A stretch of 60,323 nucleotides of DNA from an uncultured Verrucomicrobiales bacterium (GTDB lineage Bacteria; Verrucomicrobiota; Verrucomicrobiia; Verrucomicrobiales; DEV007): the NCBI GenBank assembly GCA_913058215.1, contig CAJXQE010000005.1, positions 1-60,323 on the forward strand, in the 5' to 3' direction. A program made the position numbers and the translations under genes. Under the pieces are notes generated by a model, which was not told the origin of the DNA, made no database searches, and was given only the letters and a program-made list of their open reading frames with translations. Below, one piece after another: positions 10,043 to 18,822 of this stretch. Every line of letters starts with the position of its first letter. Positions within the stretch are counted from its first letter, which is position 1.

Positions 10043-10146
10043 AACCAGCAGGTAAGCATTGTAAATTGATTGGTGGTTATTTTTATGAAAATTACAATTT
10101 AATCTTGCAATTAAGAATGAATGCTGATAAATTTATCATAACTGCT

Positions 10147-11010
10147 ATGAAACACACAAATTCTACCGACACGGCGAGCGTCTCACCTCGAGTTTTTCTT
10201 ATATTGCCGGCCTTTAACGAAGAGGAATGCCTTCCAAGTATGTTCTCCAGGTTGGCAAAACTTCCGCGACTCGGTTCAGGACTGGAAGTTCTCGTTGTTG
10301 ATGACGGTTCTTCAGACGACACCGCAAAAATTGCGATGGCCGGTCATCCTGATCTTTCAGTGCGTTTGATTCAACATTTTCAAAATCGTGGCCTGGGAAA
10401 AGCGATGCAGACTGGGATTCAACAGGCGAGTCGCCTTGCCGGACCGGAAGATGTGATCATCGCGATGGACGCCGACGACACCCACGACGTAGGTTTGATG
10501 GCAAAAATGCTGGATGAGATCGCTTCCGGAGCTGACGTGGTGATTGCTTCGCGCTTTGTTGATGGGGGAGATGATACCAGTGCGCCTCCATTTCGACGTC
10601 TCCTTTCCCGTGGAGCTTCTGTTGTATTCAATACTTTGATTCGAGTTGATGGCGTTAAAGATTTCACCTGCGGATACCGGGCTTATCGAGCTTCTCTTTT
10701 GCAGAATGCATCCCGTCACTGGGGAGATCGACTCGTCGAAGAACAGGGATTCGCCTGCATGGTGGAAATTCTTTTGAAACTCCGTTTCTGGAATCCGGAC
10801 ACACGGGAAATACCGATGACTCTTCGATATGATCGGAAAATGAGCGTGAGCAAACTGCGTCTCTTCAAGACGATCGGACAATACATTAAACTTTGTCTTC
10901 GTGATCGGGTTACCCCCGAGCCCTGTGAGACTCCTGTCCGGGTCTACAATTCCAAAACCGACACTATCGAAGTCCAACCTTCTATTCAAGATGCAGCCGT
11001 CCACGCCTAA
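10147..11010 (+). CDS. Glycosyltransferase family 2, dolichyl-phosphate-mannose-synthase-like
   Basis: About 287 residues with GT-A fold motifs LPAFNEEECLP, VLVVDDGSSDDT and the D-x-D region MDADDTHDV, then FTCGYRAYRASLL. This pattern is that of polyprenyl-phosphate sugar transferases (DPM1/ArnC-like). No C-terminal membrane anchor is visible, so it is probably a peripheral cytoplasmic enzyme. I start it at the ATG at 10147 rather than 10066, because the first 27 residues of the longer frame come from AT-rich leader and do not fit the family. Its 3' end overlaps the next gene by 20 bases. It probably transfers a sugar from a nucleotide donor to a lipid carrier or glycan. Confidence 0.87.
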   Translation: MKHTNSTDTASVSPRVFLILPAFNEEECLPSMFSRLAKLPRLGSGLEVLVVDDGSSDDTAKIAMAGHPDLSVRLIQHFQNRGLGKAMQTGIQQASRLAGPEDVIIAMDADDTHDVGLMAKMLDEIASGADVVIASRFVDGGDDTSAPPFRRLLSRGASVVFNTLIRVDGVKDFTCGYRAYRASLLQNASRHWGDRLVEEQGFACMVEILLKLRFWNPDTREIPMTLRYDRKMSVSKLRLFKTIGQYIKLCLRDRVTPEPCETPVRVYNSKTDTIEVQPSIQDAAVHA

Positions 11011-12367
11011 GACAAAAATAGCCATTCTCGGTGGCGGCATTTCAGGAATGGCGACGGCTCACCGTCTCTCTTCGATTGTCGATGCTGAAATTACTTTGAT
11101 CGAATCTTCTGATCGCCTGGGCGGGATGGGGACCTATTTCGAAAGGGAAGGCAAGTTCATCGATTGTTTCTATCACTGCCAGATGCCCTCTGATGAGCCT
11201 CTGCTGCAGATGATCGACGATGTCGGTTTCACGGATGAACTCGTCTGGAAGCCAACCCGGATGGGATTCATTGCCGACGGAGACCGTTATCCTTTTAATA
11301 CCGCCATCGATTTGCTCCGGTTCAAGCCGCTCAAATTCATTCAGAGAATTCGCTTTGGTGCCGTGAGTCTTTTTCTTCGGAAGCTAGTCTTCGGAAAAGA
11401 CCTCGAAAATACCAGGGTCCGCGATTGGTTGGCCCCGCTCTACAGCGAGAAAATCTGGGAGAAAATGCTGGTTCCTCTATTTGGTGCCAAGTTCGGGGCT
11501 GCGGCTGCGGACTTGCCCGGTCGTTATATCTGGGAACGGATGGGCCGGGAGAAAAATACCGCCGTGCGGGGATATCCGAAACAGGGATTGAAGTCTCTCA
11601 TTGATCGAATTGAAGAAAGCCTCAGTGAACGAGGTGTAGAGATCCTGAAAAGCTCCACAGTGACGGCACTTCGTCAGGCGGATGACCGCGGCATTGTTGT
11701 TGTTGGAAAAGAGCGTGAGCCGGTGCGTTACGACTATGTTGTTTCCACTTTGGCGCCGCCGGTTTTGCGTCAGATTTCCGAGCCTTCCTTACTCGATGGT
11801 TTTAATCTGAACGACATTCCATATCAGGGAGTGGTGAACGCGCTCTTCTTTTTGAAAAAGCCGCTCGATTCTTTCTATTGGAATCCGGTCGTGAACTGCG
11901 GGACGGAGTTCGACGGGGTAGTTGAAATGACCGAACTGGTGGATCCGGAAATTTACGGGGGATACCACGGTGTTTACACTATGAAATACTGTAGCCGGGA
12001 TTCGGAATTGTTCGGAGAGGACGATGCTCTGATCGCCAGCCGATGGGCGAGTCAACTCTGCGAACTGTATCCTGATCTCAATCTGACGACCGATGACATT
12101 GCGGATGTGAAGATTTTCAAAGCTCCCTTTGTCGAGCCTCTCTATCCCCTGGGATACGCAGATTTGAAGCCGAAAGTGAACGTGAAAGGAAGTCCTCTCT
12201 TTCTAGCAACCTCGGCCCAGGTTTATCCAAAAATTACGGCGTGGAATTCCAGCACGGGATTCGCTTTCGAAGTCGCTGAAGATGTTGCTCTGGCAGTTCG
12301 TGGATTGGAAATCGAAAAGAAAATTGATTCGGCTGTGGCTGCTCCTGTCACAAATACTGAATGGTGA
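10991..12367 (+). CDS. NAD(P)/FAD-dependent oxidoreductase (amine-oxidase/UGM-like)
   Basis: About 458 residues. The N-terminal dinucleotide-binding motif GGGISGMATAHRL is followed by ESSDRLGGMGTYF, the FAD-binding arrangement of the amine oxidase, protoporphyrinogen oxidase and UDP-galactopyranose mutase superfamily. A C-terminal FAD contact region (YAD...ATSAQVYPKITAWNSS) is also present. The ATG at 10991 places the Rossmann strand at its usual distance; the upstream 30 residues of the longer frame duplicate the preceding gene in another frame. It sits in the overlapping GT2-flavoprotein-deacetylase operon and probably modifies a glycan or lipid-linked sugar. True UDP-galactopyranose mutase activity is possible but not shown. 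Confidence 0.82.
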   Translation: MQPSTPKTKIAILGGGISGMATAHRLSSIVDAEITLIESSDRLGGMGTYFEREGKFIDCFYHCQMPSDEPLLQMIDDVGFTDELVWKPTRMGFIADGDRYPFNTAIDLLRFKPLKFIQRIRFGAVSLFLRKLVFGKDLENTRVRDWLAPLYSEKIWEKMLVPLFGAKFGAAAADLPGRYIWERMGREKNTAVRGYPKQGLKSLIDRIEESLSERGVEILKSSTVTALRQADDRGIVVVGKEREPVRYDYVVSTLAPPVLRQISEPSLLDGFNLNDIPYQGVVNALFFLKKPLDSFYWNPVVNCGTEFDGVVEMTELVDPEIYGGYHGVYTMKYCSRDSELFGEDDALIASRWASQLCELYPDLNLTTDDIADVKIFKAPFVEPLYPLGYADLKPKVNVKGSPLFLATSAQVYPKITAWNSSTGFAFEVAEDVALAVRGLEIEKKIDSAVAAPVTNTEW

Positions 12368-12371
12368 AGAG

Positions 12372-13370
12372 ATGAGAGATACTTCTACAGTGAAACCTCG
12401 CGCAAGCCTTTCTCTCGATCTCGATAACGAGTGGGCGTATCTGAAAACGCAGGGAGAAAAGGGATGGGAAAGCTTTCCATCCTATCTTCCCGACGCAGTT
12501 CCGAAGATTCTGGAGTGCCTCGAAGAGCGGAAGCTGAAGGCCACCTTTTTTGTTGTCGGTAAAGATGCTGAGTTGGAAGGAAATCATGAAGCGCTTCGTC
12601 AGGTTTCCGACGCAAACCATGAGGTCGCGAATCATTCCTACATGCATGAGCCCTGGTTGCAGAATTATTCCGAAGAGGAGCTGAACATTGAACTGGACCG
12701 GTCCGAGTCTGCCATCAAATCGGCGACCGGAGTCAGCCCAAAAGGTTGGCGTGGTCCGGGGTTTAGTGGCAGCGCGACATTGCGGCGTCTGCTTTGCCGA
12801 CGTGGGTACCAATACGATGCCTCGACTTTTCCGACCTTTCTCGGGTTCATTGCGAGGACTTATTTTTTCCTGAACTCGGATCTGCCTAAAGAGGAAAAGA
12901 AAGAGCGCGCAGGTTTATACGGATCTTTTCGCGACGGCTTTCTCTCATTGAAACCATTTGTGTGGCAAACCGAAGAAGGGGAGTTGTTGGAAATTCCGGT
13001 TTCAACGATGCCGATTGTGAAGGCACCCATTCATGCGAGTTACCTTTTGTTTCTGGCACGCTATTCAGAAGGGCTGGCACTGGCCTATTTGAAAACGGCT
13101 CTGTGGCTTCATCGATTGTTCAGGGTTGAGCCTTCATTTCTTCTCCATCCAACTGACTTTCTCGGGGGGGATGAAGTTCCCTCCATGAAATTTTTCCCGG
13201 CGATGGATTTGGACGGTGAAAAGAAGCGCGCATTCATGCGTCGTGTCCTGGGCGCACTGGCTGACAGATTCGAAGTGCTGCCGATGGGGCAGTACTGTGA
13301 TCAGCTTTATATGAAATCTCTACCCGTGAAGGTGGAGATCGGGGAAGCGCTTGTTCCTCAGCTAGCGTGA
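12372..13370 (+). CDS. NodB-type polysaccharide deacetylase
   Basis: About 332 residues with the NodB homology domain. It shows the SLDLDNEW start (metal- and base-associated Asp residues), KATFFVVG, the metal-binding H-x4-H in NHSYMHEPW, and the GWRGPGFS motif. A later HPTD segment matches the last catalytic block. The family removes N- or O-acetyl groups from polysaccharides or lipid-linked GlcNAc. No signal peptide is visible from the ATG at 12372, which suggests a cytoplasmic or lipid-intermediate substrate. The gene starts 4 bases after the flavoprotein stop. The convergent wecB gene nearby would make UDP-ManNAc from UDP-GlcNAc, consistent with an N-acetylated glycan. Confidence 0.88.
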   Translation: MRDTSTVKPRASLSLDLDNEWAYLKTQGEKGWESFPSYLPDAVPKILECLEERKLKATFFVVGKDAELEGNHEALRQVSDANHEVANHSYMHEPWLQNYSEEELNIELDRSESAIKSATGVSPKGWRGPGFSGSATLRRLLCRRGYQYDASTFPTFLGFIARTYFFLNSDLPKEEKKERAGLYGSFRDGFLSLKPFVWQTEEGELLEIPVSTMPIVKAPIHASYLLFLARYSEGLALAYLKTALWLHRLFRVEPSFLLHPTDFLGGDEVPSMKFFPAMDLDGEKKRAFMRRVLGALADRFEVLPMGQYCDQLYMKSLPVKVEIGEALVPQLA

Positions 13371-13383
13371 CTTGAGTCTGCCG

Positions 13384-13397
13384 TTTCCTTTCGGAAA
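13384..13397. terminator. Short hairpin between convergent genes
   Basis: TTTCC-tttc-GGAAA forms a 5-bp stem; on the minus strand its loop reads GAAA, a stable tetraloop. It lies between the ends of the deacetylase and wecB genes. There is no T tract, so termination is only a possibility. Confidence 0.25.
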
Positions 13398-13414
13398 TGT
13401 GTGCCTTCTAAACT

Positions 13415-14620
13415 TTAAGCTTCCAGCACCAGGCTTCCCTGAGCAGCGAGGTGCTCGGATACCAGCTTGGCGGCGTCCCCTTTTCCAAACGGGTTGACCA
13501 TTTTCGAGACATTCTGTGCCCAGGTATCATCGGCATAAGCCGCCTCAAGTTCACGGCGGAGAACTTCGGGATCGGACCCTGTCAGTTTTGCGGCACCGCA
13601 TTCGACTGCTTCGGGGCGCTCGGTATTTTCTCTCATGACCAGAAGAGGTTTGCCAAGGGATGGTGCTTCTTCCTGGAGGCCGCCGGAATCGGAGACCAGC
13701 AACCACGCATGTGAAAGAAGATTGAGAAAATCCGGATAATCCATCGGATCAACCAGGTGAACACGGTCGCGACCTTCAAGAATCTTTGCGGCGACGGCTT
13801 TGACATTCGGATTGGGATGAACCGGAAAGACGAGTTCGACGTCTTCATGCGCACCAAGGAAATCGCGAATGACTTCGAGATTGGAAAGCATTACATCCCC
13901 AAAACTCTCCCGGCGGTGGGTGGTAAGAACGATCAACTTTTTGGTGGGATCGTAATCAAAGGGGAGTTCTGCCTCTGTTTCCCGCATTGAATTTTCGTGG
14001 AGGGTCCATTCCAGTGCATCGATGACCGGATTCCCTGTGATGACAACGGAGTCAGGGTCAACTCCTTCGGAAACAAGAGTGTCGTAGTTCGATTGAGTCC
14101 CGGCAAAGTGGTGGGTCGCCAATCTCGAAATAAGACGTCGATTCATTTCTTCCGGAAAGGGGTTGTCGGCGGTGTCAGTACGCAAGCCGGCTTCGAGGTG
14201 GCCAACAGGAATTCGGCGATTCCAAGCGGCGAGGGCCCCGGACATCGCAGTTGTGGTATCTCCCTGGACCAGGACTACCGATGGTTCCTCTTTCACATAG
14301 ATGGGATCGAGCCGATCAACGACGCGGGATACGAGTGAGTTGAGGGTTTGGCCAGGCTGCATGACATCGAGATCATGGTCGACCCGGATTTTAAAGTGTT
14401 CGACGAGCGGACGAATCAGATCGCGGTGCTGGGCGCTGGAAATGTTAAGGGTGCGAAAGCCGTCGAGTTCCAGCTGCCGGATTACCGGGGCGAACTTAAT
14501 GACTTCAGGACGGGTGCCAAAAACGGAACAGACCAGAAGATCTCCGTTTTCGCCGCTACGACGAGACAGGTCGCCGGTTGCCGGTGTTTCGTCGGCAAGA
14601 CGTTTCGTATTGTTTTGCAT
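13415..14620 (-). CDS. wecB: UDP-N-acetylglucosamine 2-epimerase (non-hydrolysing)
   Basis: About 401 residues from the ATG at 14620. The motifs are FGTRPEVIKFAPVI, VLVQGDTTTAMSGALAAW, HLEAGLRT with PFPEEMNRRL, LTTHRRESFG and SDSGGLQEEAPSLGKPLLVMRENTERPEA, which together define the WecB/MnaA family. It interconverts UDP-GlcNAc and UDP-ManNAc in the cytoplasm and so supplies ManNAc units for cell-surface glycans or teichoic-acid-like linkers. The longer frame from 14668 adds 16 residues from an AT-rich region and is less likely. It faces the deacetylase gene and follows the GT-C membrane transferase gene on the same strand. Confidence 0.95.
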   Translation of the reverse strand: MQNNTKRLADETPATGDLSRRSGENGDLLVCSVFGTRPEVIKFAPVIRQLELDGFRTLNISSAQHRDLIRPLVEHFKIRVDHDLDVMQPGQTLNSLVSRVVDRLDPIYVKEEPSVVLVQGDTTTAMSGALAAWNRRIPVGHLEAGLRTDTADNPFPEEMNRRLISRLATHHFAGTQSNYDTLVSEGVDPDSVVITGNPVIDALEWTLHENSMRETEAELPFDYDPTKKLIVLTTHRRESFGDVMLSNLEVIRDFLGAHEDVELVFPVHPNPNVKAVAAKILEGRDRVHLVDPMDYPDFLNLLSHAWLLVSDSGGLQEEAPSLGKPLLVMRENTERPEAVECGAAKLTGSDPEVLRRELEAAYADDTWAQNVSKMVNPFGKGDAAKLVSEHLAAQGSLVLEA

Positions 14621-14722
14621 TTCGTGGGTGTTTAAATAGAAACTAATATATAATTTCCATAAAAACAAGAATAAATGCAGATCAGTAATTCTGTTTGCCG
14701 CGTACTGAAAAGCGGAATGCCT
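14621..14722 (-). promoter_or_regulatory. AT-rich upstream region of wecB
   Basis: About 100 bases that are clearly more AT-rich than their surroundings, including runs such as TTTAAATAGAAACTAATATATAA. This resembles the AT-rich leader upstream of the GT2 gene at 10147. A wecB promoter is likely here, but several -10-like hexamers overlap and no single one can be chosen. Confidence 0.35.
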
Positions 14723-15973
14723 TTATCGAATCCTGATTTCCAGAATTCGTGTATATACGAAGCCTAACCAAAGAACGATCGCGGGAAAGACAGGTAGCAA
14801 ATATCGAGGCAGGGCGGGGAGGAGCATCGTTCCGCCGAGGTAAATGGTGGAGAGCAACAAGAGGGCTTTGAAAGCAAAAGGAATGGTCTTCCATTTTCGG
14901 AAAGCAGGCCAGATCGAAGCGAGACAGAGAAAGAGAGTGAAGTAAATGGGCACGGTCCAGAAAATTGAGCCGATTCGTTCAGACTTGTAGGACCTCGGAA
15001 AACCGGAGAATACCCTGACCACGTTAGCGACGAGATTTTTAACCAGCTTTGTCGGGTTTTCTTTGACCCAGATCATGCCCTGCTTTCGCATTTCGGCATC
15101 CTGCTCCATTTTCGGAAGCTTTGAAATGCGCTCGAAAAAGGCTCCGTGGTTCTTCTTGAGCTCCGAATTGCTTTCGACTTCCCCGGGGCCTCCCATCCAG
15201 TCACCGAATTCATTGTCATGAGGATTTGCAATCCAGTAGACAAACTCGCCGCTTGTCGTGCCCCATGAAAAGTTCTCACCGGTGACACTTTTCGTGAATA
15301 TTAAAAAGGGCAGGCAGAGAATCATGGAGAGTGCCAGAACAAGCGCAGTTCGAAACAGATTCTCTTTCTTCTCCCGGAGGACAAATCCGGCAATGGGAAG
15401 GGCAACAATCCCCGCAGCAATAACGTAGCCAAAAATCACCCGATTCATCGTCAGTGCCGCGAGGAAGAATGCAGCAAGAAGGACGCGTGGCCAGTTTAGT
15501 TTTCCCGTCCAGGTCGCCCCGATCAGAGCCCACGCGAATCCGCAAAAGAGGAACACTGCGAGAGTATCGGACATCATCAGGTGGATAAATCGAAGTTGAA
15601 TCGGATTGAAAGCAATCGCCAGGCCGCATAGAACTGCAGCAGGTTCAGGAAGGAATCTTCTTGCAGCAAAAAACATGAAAAGCGCCGCTCCAATCAGGAG
15701 GGGAACATTAAGTAGGCGCCCGGCCCAATAGTTTTCACCTCCCCAATAGGTGAGCAAAAGGGTAACAGGAAATCCCGGCCCGTTGACGATTTCGGGGTCG
15801 GCAGGATCAAAGTAATTTCCCTGTAGAAGAAACCGGACGTGTTCGACATAGCGTGGCTCGTCCATTTCCAGACTATCGGGCTGAAACTTCAAGATGCCGA
15901 TAGCCAGGACAATCGCCCACCCTGGAAGGATAAAGTAAAACAGCCGCGAGGCTTTGATCGGTAGTGCTTTCAT
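14723..15973 (-). CDS. GT-C type membrane glycosyltransferase (GT39/PMT-like)
   Basis: About 416 residues and roughly nine to eleven hydrophobic segments. The first external loop after the first segment carries the acidic motif EMDEPRYVEH, matching the catalytic D-E of PMT/ArnT/GT39-like enzymes. A later extramembrane stretch (about residues 245-310) is polar. Such enzymes move a sugar from a polyprenyl-phosphate donor to a lipid or protein on the outer face of the inner membrane, which suits the DPM-like GT2 at 10147 as donor maker. The start at 15973 (MKALPIKASR) gives a normal positive-inside N-terminus; an alternative ATG lies at 15994. Acceptor unknown. Confidence 0.82.
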   Translation of the reverse strand: MKALPIKASRLFYFILPGWAIVLAIGILKFQPDSLEMDEPRYVEHVRFLLQGNYFDPADPEIVNGPGFPVTLLLTYWGGENYWAGRLLNVPLLIGAALFMFFAARRFLPEPAAVLCGLAIAFNPIQLRFIHLMMSDTLAVFLFCGFAWALIGATWTGKLNWPRVLLAAFFLAALTMNRVIFGYVIAAGIVALPIAGFVLREKKENLFRTALVLALSMILCLPFLIFTKSVTGENFSWGTTSGEFVYWIANPHDNEFGDWMGGPGEVESNSELKKNHGAFFERISKLPKMEQDAEMRKQGMIWVKENPTKLVKNLVANVVRVFSGFPRSYKSERIGSIFWTVPIYFTLFLCLASIWPAFRKWKTIPFAFKALLLLSTIYLGGTMLLPALPRYLLPVFPAIVLWLGFVYTRILEIRIR

Positions 15974-16103
15974 TTTTCCAGAGTGATCTAGCAATACACT
16001 TTAGTCTGAAAATTCCAAAAAACATGGCATTTAAGCGCTCTTTCCCTTCGTTAAGGGCAGGTTCTGTGCTAATCTCTGCGCTTTCCGCTGCGGCGGATCG
16101 CCT
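15974..16103. promoter_or_regulatory. Divergent promoter region
   Basis: This 130-base region separates the leftward membrane transferase from the rightward sugar kinase. It contains a small perfect hairpin, CCCTT-cgtt-AAGGG, at 16044-16057. No clear -35/-10 pair was chosen. Confidence 0.3.
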
Positions 16104-17213
16104 ATGATTGCTGAAGAAATTGCTACCCAATTTGATATTCCCGGACGGCTTGTTGCGCTTCAGCCGATCGGGACAGGCAATGTGAACGACACCTATAAGG
16201 TTATTCTGCGAACGACCTTTTCAGAGGAGCAGTACATCCTTCAGCGAATCAATCGGACGGTTTTTAAGAATCCGGCTGCGGTGATGGCGAATATGAAGGC
16301 GGTAACCGATCACGCTCATTGCCGGATTCAATCCGAGTCGGAGAATGCTGACCGTATCTGGCAATTGCCTCGCGTCATTTCCACGGTCGGCGGTCGGGAT
16401 TTTATTGTCGATCGTGAGGGGGAATACTGGCGGGCGCTTTCGATGATTGCCAGCACGACCAGTCACGAGAAGGTAAGCACACCCGAGCATGCGACTGAGG
16501 CGGGAATCGTGTTGGGGCATTTTCAGCGAATTATTTCTGACTTTCCGATTGAGGAGTTGGAAGACACCTTGCCAGGTTTTCATATTACCCCCGGATATTT
16601 GAAGAGTTATGATGAAGTTCTCCCCACTGAAAAAGCTCAAAAGTTTTTGAAGCTTTCCTCTGAAGCTGCCCGCTTAGCCCGGTTTGTTGAAGAGCGCAGG
16701 GGAATTGCCGATATTCTGGAGTCGGCTCTGGAAAGAGGTGAACTGCAGCTTCGGCCTACCCATGGTGATCCGAAAATCACCAATATCATGATCGACAATT
16801 TTACGGGAAAAGGAACCTGTATCGTCGATCTGGATACGGTAAAACCGGGACTGATTCATTACGATTTCGGAGATGCGGTTCGGAGCAGTTGCAACCCTGC
16901 CGGGGAAGAGACCAATGACCTGAAAGAGGTGATTCTTGATCTCGACCTGTTCGAGGCTCTCGTGAAAGGTTATCTAAAAGAGGCGCGCGGGTTCCTGACT
17001 GAGGCGGATCGAAAGTATCTTTTTGATTCCGTTCGTTTAATCACCTTCGAACTCGGTCTTCGATTTTTCGCCGATTATCTCGCCGGGGATATCTATTTCA
17101 AAGTCAATTACGAGGATCAGAACTTGAACAGGGCCCGTGTCCAGTTTGCCCTTTGTGAGTCGATCGAGGCCCGTGAGTCAGAAATGCGTCGGGCCCTCGA
17201 GTCGCTTGGTTAG
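16104..17213 (+). CDS. APH-fold sugar kinase, N-acetylhexosamine 1-kinase-like
   Basis: A 369-residue phosphotransferase of the APH family. The catalytic loop reads THGDPKITNIMID (HGD with K and N), followed by CIVDLDTVKPGLIHYDFGD, which holds the metal-binding Asp. The VDLDTV-PGL-HYDFGD pattern and overall length resemble N-acetylhexosamine 1-kinase (NahK), which makes GlcNAc-1-P or GalNAc-1-P, rather than antibiotic kinases. It is followed 42 bases later by a sugar ABC ATPase gene, supporting a role in sugar salvage. The substrate is inferred from similarity in motif order. Confidence 0.8.
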   Translation: MIAEEIATQFDIPGRLVALQPIGTGNVNDTYKVILRTTFSEEQYILQRINRTVFKNPAAVMANMKAVTDHAHCRIQSESENADRIWQLPRVISTVGGRDFIVDREGEYWRALSMIASTTSHEKVSTPEHATEAGIVLGHFQRIISDFPIEELEDTLPGFHITPGYLKSYDEVLPTEKAQKFLKLSSEAARLARFVEERRGIADILESALERGELQLRPTHGDPKITNIMIDNFTGKGTCIVDLDTVKPGLIHYDFGDAVRSSCNPAGEETNDLKEVILDLDLFEALVKGYLKEARGFLTEADRKYLFDSVRLITFELGLRFFADYLAGDIYFKVNYEDQNLNRARVQFALCESIEARESEMRRALESLG

Positions 17214-17255
17214 ATTGGGGCTGGTCAGGCGTCGGGTATTTGCTACGGTTTCGTC

Positions 17256-18758
17256 ATGGTTCCACTTCTCGAAGTCAAAGGTATCTGCAAGTCCTTCCCC
17301 GGGGTCCGGGCATTGCATGAAGTAAGCTTTCCTGTGGGAAGTGGGGAAGCTGTTGCTCTGATCGGAGAAAACGGTGCGGGAAAGAGTACCCTCATGAAAA
17401 TTCTTGCCGGTGTTCAACCTCCAGATGCCGGTGACATTCTTCTGGATGGTGAGAAGGTCACGATTACTTCAGTGGAAGACAGCTTGTCCCGGGGAATTGC
17501 CCTGATCCACCAGGAGCTCAATTTGGCAACGAACCTGTCCGTTGGGGCAAACATTTTTCTGGGGCGGGAGCCGTTGAAGCACGGATTGATTGATGAGAAA
17601 AAAATCGAAGAGCGTTCACGGGAATTCCTCGAAAGGGTAGGTCTTGAAGTCGATCCCAATGTGCTGGTGGAGGATCTCACGATCGGGAAACAACAATTGG
17701 TCGAGATTGCCAAAGCACTTTCGATTGATGCGAGAGTGTTGATCATGGATGAGCCGACATCGAGTCTCTCTCAAAGGGAGACCGAACAGTTGTTCAAAGT
17801 GGCCAAGGATCTCCGATCGAACGGAGTCAGCATTATCTATATTTCACACCGCCTCGGTGAAGTGATTGAGTTGGCAGATCGGGTCGTGGTATTGCGGGAT
17901 GGAGAGACAGTTGGGGAACTTGCTCAGAATGAAATCACCCACGACAAGATGGTCAGCATGATGGTGGGGCGTGAGTTGTCCCAGTTTTACCCTCACGATC
18001 CTCAGGAACCTGGAGAAGTTCTGCTTTCGGTAGAGAATGTTCGAACTCCTGAGCATCCGGAACATGCCATCAGTTTCGATCTGAGAGCAGGCGAAATTGT
18101 CGGGATGGCAGGTTTGGTTGGCGCGGGAAGAACGGAGCTTCTGGCGACACTTTTCGGGGTGACTCCGTCGCTGGAAGGGAAAATTTCTGTTGAGGGCAGG
18201 GAAATCACGGTATCGGATCCGAGGGACGCAATTCAATCAGGGATGGCTTTGGTGCCTGAAGATCGAAAGCAGCAGGGACTGATCATTGATATGGCTGTCG
18301 GAGAAAACATGAGCCTGGCTTCCCTCCGCAGGGATCAGAAAAAGGGCTTCCTGAATTTCGCTGCCGAAAAGGAAATTTCGGATAAGATGATCGGACGGAT
18401 GAAGGTGAAGACTCCTTCGGATCGTCAGATCGTTCGATATTTATCCGGGGGGAATCAGCAGAAGGTGGTTCTGGGGAAATGGCTGGCGATGAATCCGCGA
18501 ATCTTGCTGCTGGATGAGCCAACCCGTGGGATTGACATTGGGGCCAAGCAGGAAATCTATCTGTTAATGGAGGAACTTTCCTCGCAAGGTGTCGCGATTC
18601 TTTTCGTTTCCAGCGAGATGGAAGAAATTCTCGGAATGTCAGACCGGGCACTGGTCATGCACGAAGGCCAGATCAGCGGAGAGCTTTCCCGCGAGGAACT
18701 AAGCGAGGAAGCCATTATGCAGCTGGCGACGGGAATTGCTTCGGAAGCAGCTGCTTGA
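17256..18758 (+). CDS. Sugar ABC transporter ATPase, RbsA/MglA type (orphan)
   Basis: A 500-residue fused double ATPase. Domain 1 has Walker [10 protein letters not shown] (37-45), a degenerate signature LTIGKQQ and DEPTSSLS. Domain 2 has the usual weakened Walker A ([10 protein letters not shown]), signature LSGGNQQK and DEPTRGID. This is the standard pattern of class 2 carbohydrate importers such as RbsA, MglA and XylG. The family needs a permease and a periplasmic binding protein, but neither is encoded anywhere in this window: the next gene is mnmA. It may energise a permease encoded elsewhere. Substrate not predictable; the kinase upstream suggests an amino sugar. Confidence 0.92.
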   Translation: MVPLLEVKGICKSFPGVRALHEVSFPVGSGEAVALIGENGAGKSTLMKILAGVQPPDAGDILLDGEKVTITSVEDSLSRGIALIHQELNLATNLSVGANIFLGREPLKHGLIDEKKIEERSREFLERVGLEVDPNVLVEDLTIGKQQLVEIAKALSIDARVLIMDEPTSSLSQRETEQLFKVAKDLRSNGVSIIYISHRLGEVIELADRVVVLRDGETVGELAQNEITHDKMVSMMVGRELSQFYPHDPQEPGEVLLSVENVRTPEHPEHAISFDLRAGEIVGMAGLVGAGRTELLATLFGVTPSLEGKISVEGREITVSDPRDAIQSGMALVPEDRKQQGLIIDMAVGENMSLASLRRDQKKGFLNFAAEKEISDKMIGRMKVKTPSDRQIVRYLSGGNQQKVVLGKWLAMNPRILLLDEPTRGIDIGAKQEIYLLMEELSSQGVAILFVSSEMEEILGMSDRALVMHEGQISGELSREELSEEAIMQLATGIASEAAA

Positions 18759-18822
18759 AGAGCTTCGCAATTCAGATTAGGGGTTCCAGGGCTGAGTTAG
18801 AGAAATCAATCAAGCACTGTCG

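Noticed and set aside
16104-17213. APH-family protein as an antibiotic-resistance kinase
   Set aside because: The motif order (HGDPKITN, VDLDTVKPGL, HYDFGD) and neighbours fit sugar 1-kinases better than aminoglycoside kinases.
17256-18758. Degenerate Walker A in the second half of the ABC ATPase as a possible defect
   Set aside because: [10 protein letters not shown] is the normal second-domain form in RbsA-type ATPases.
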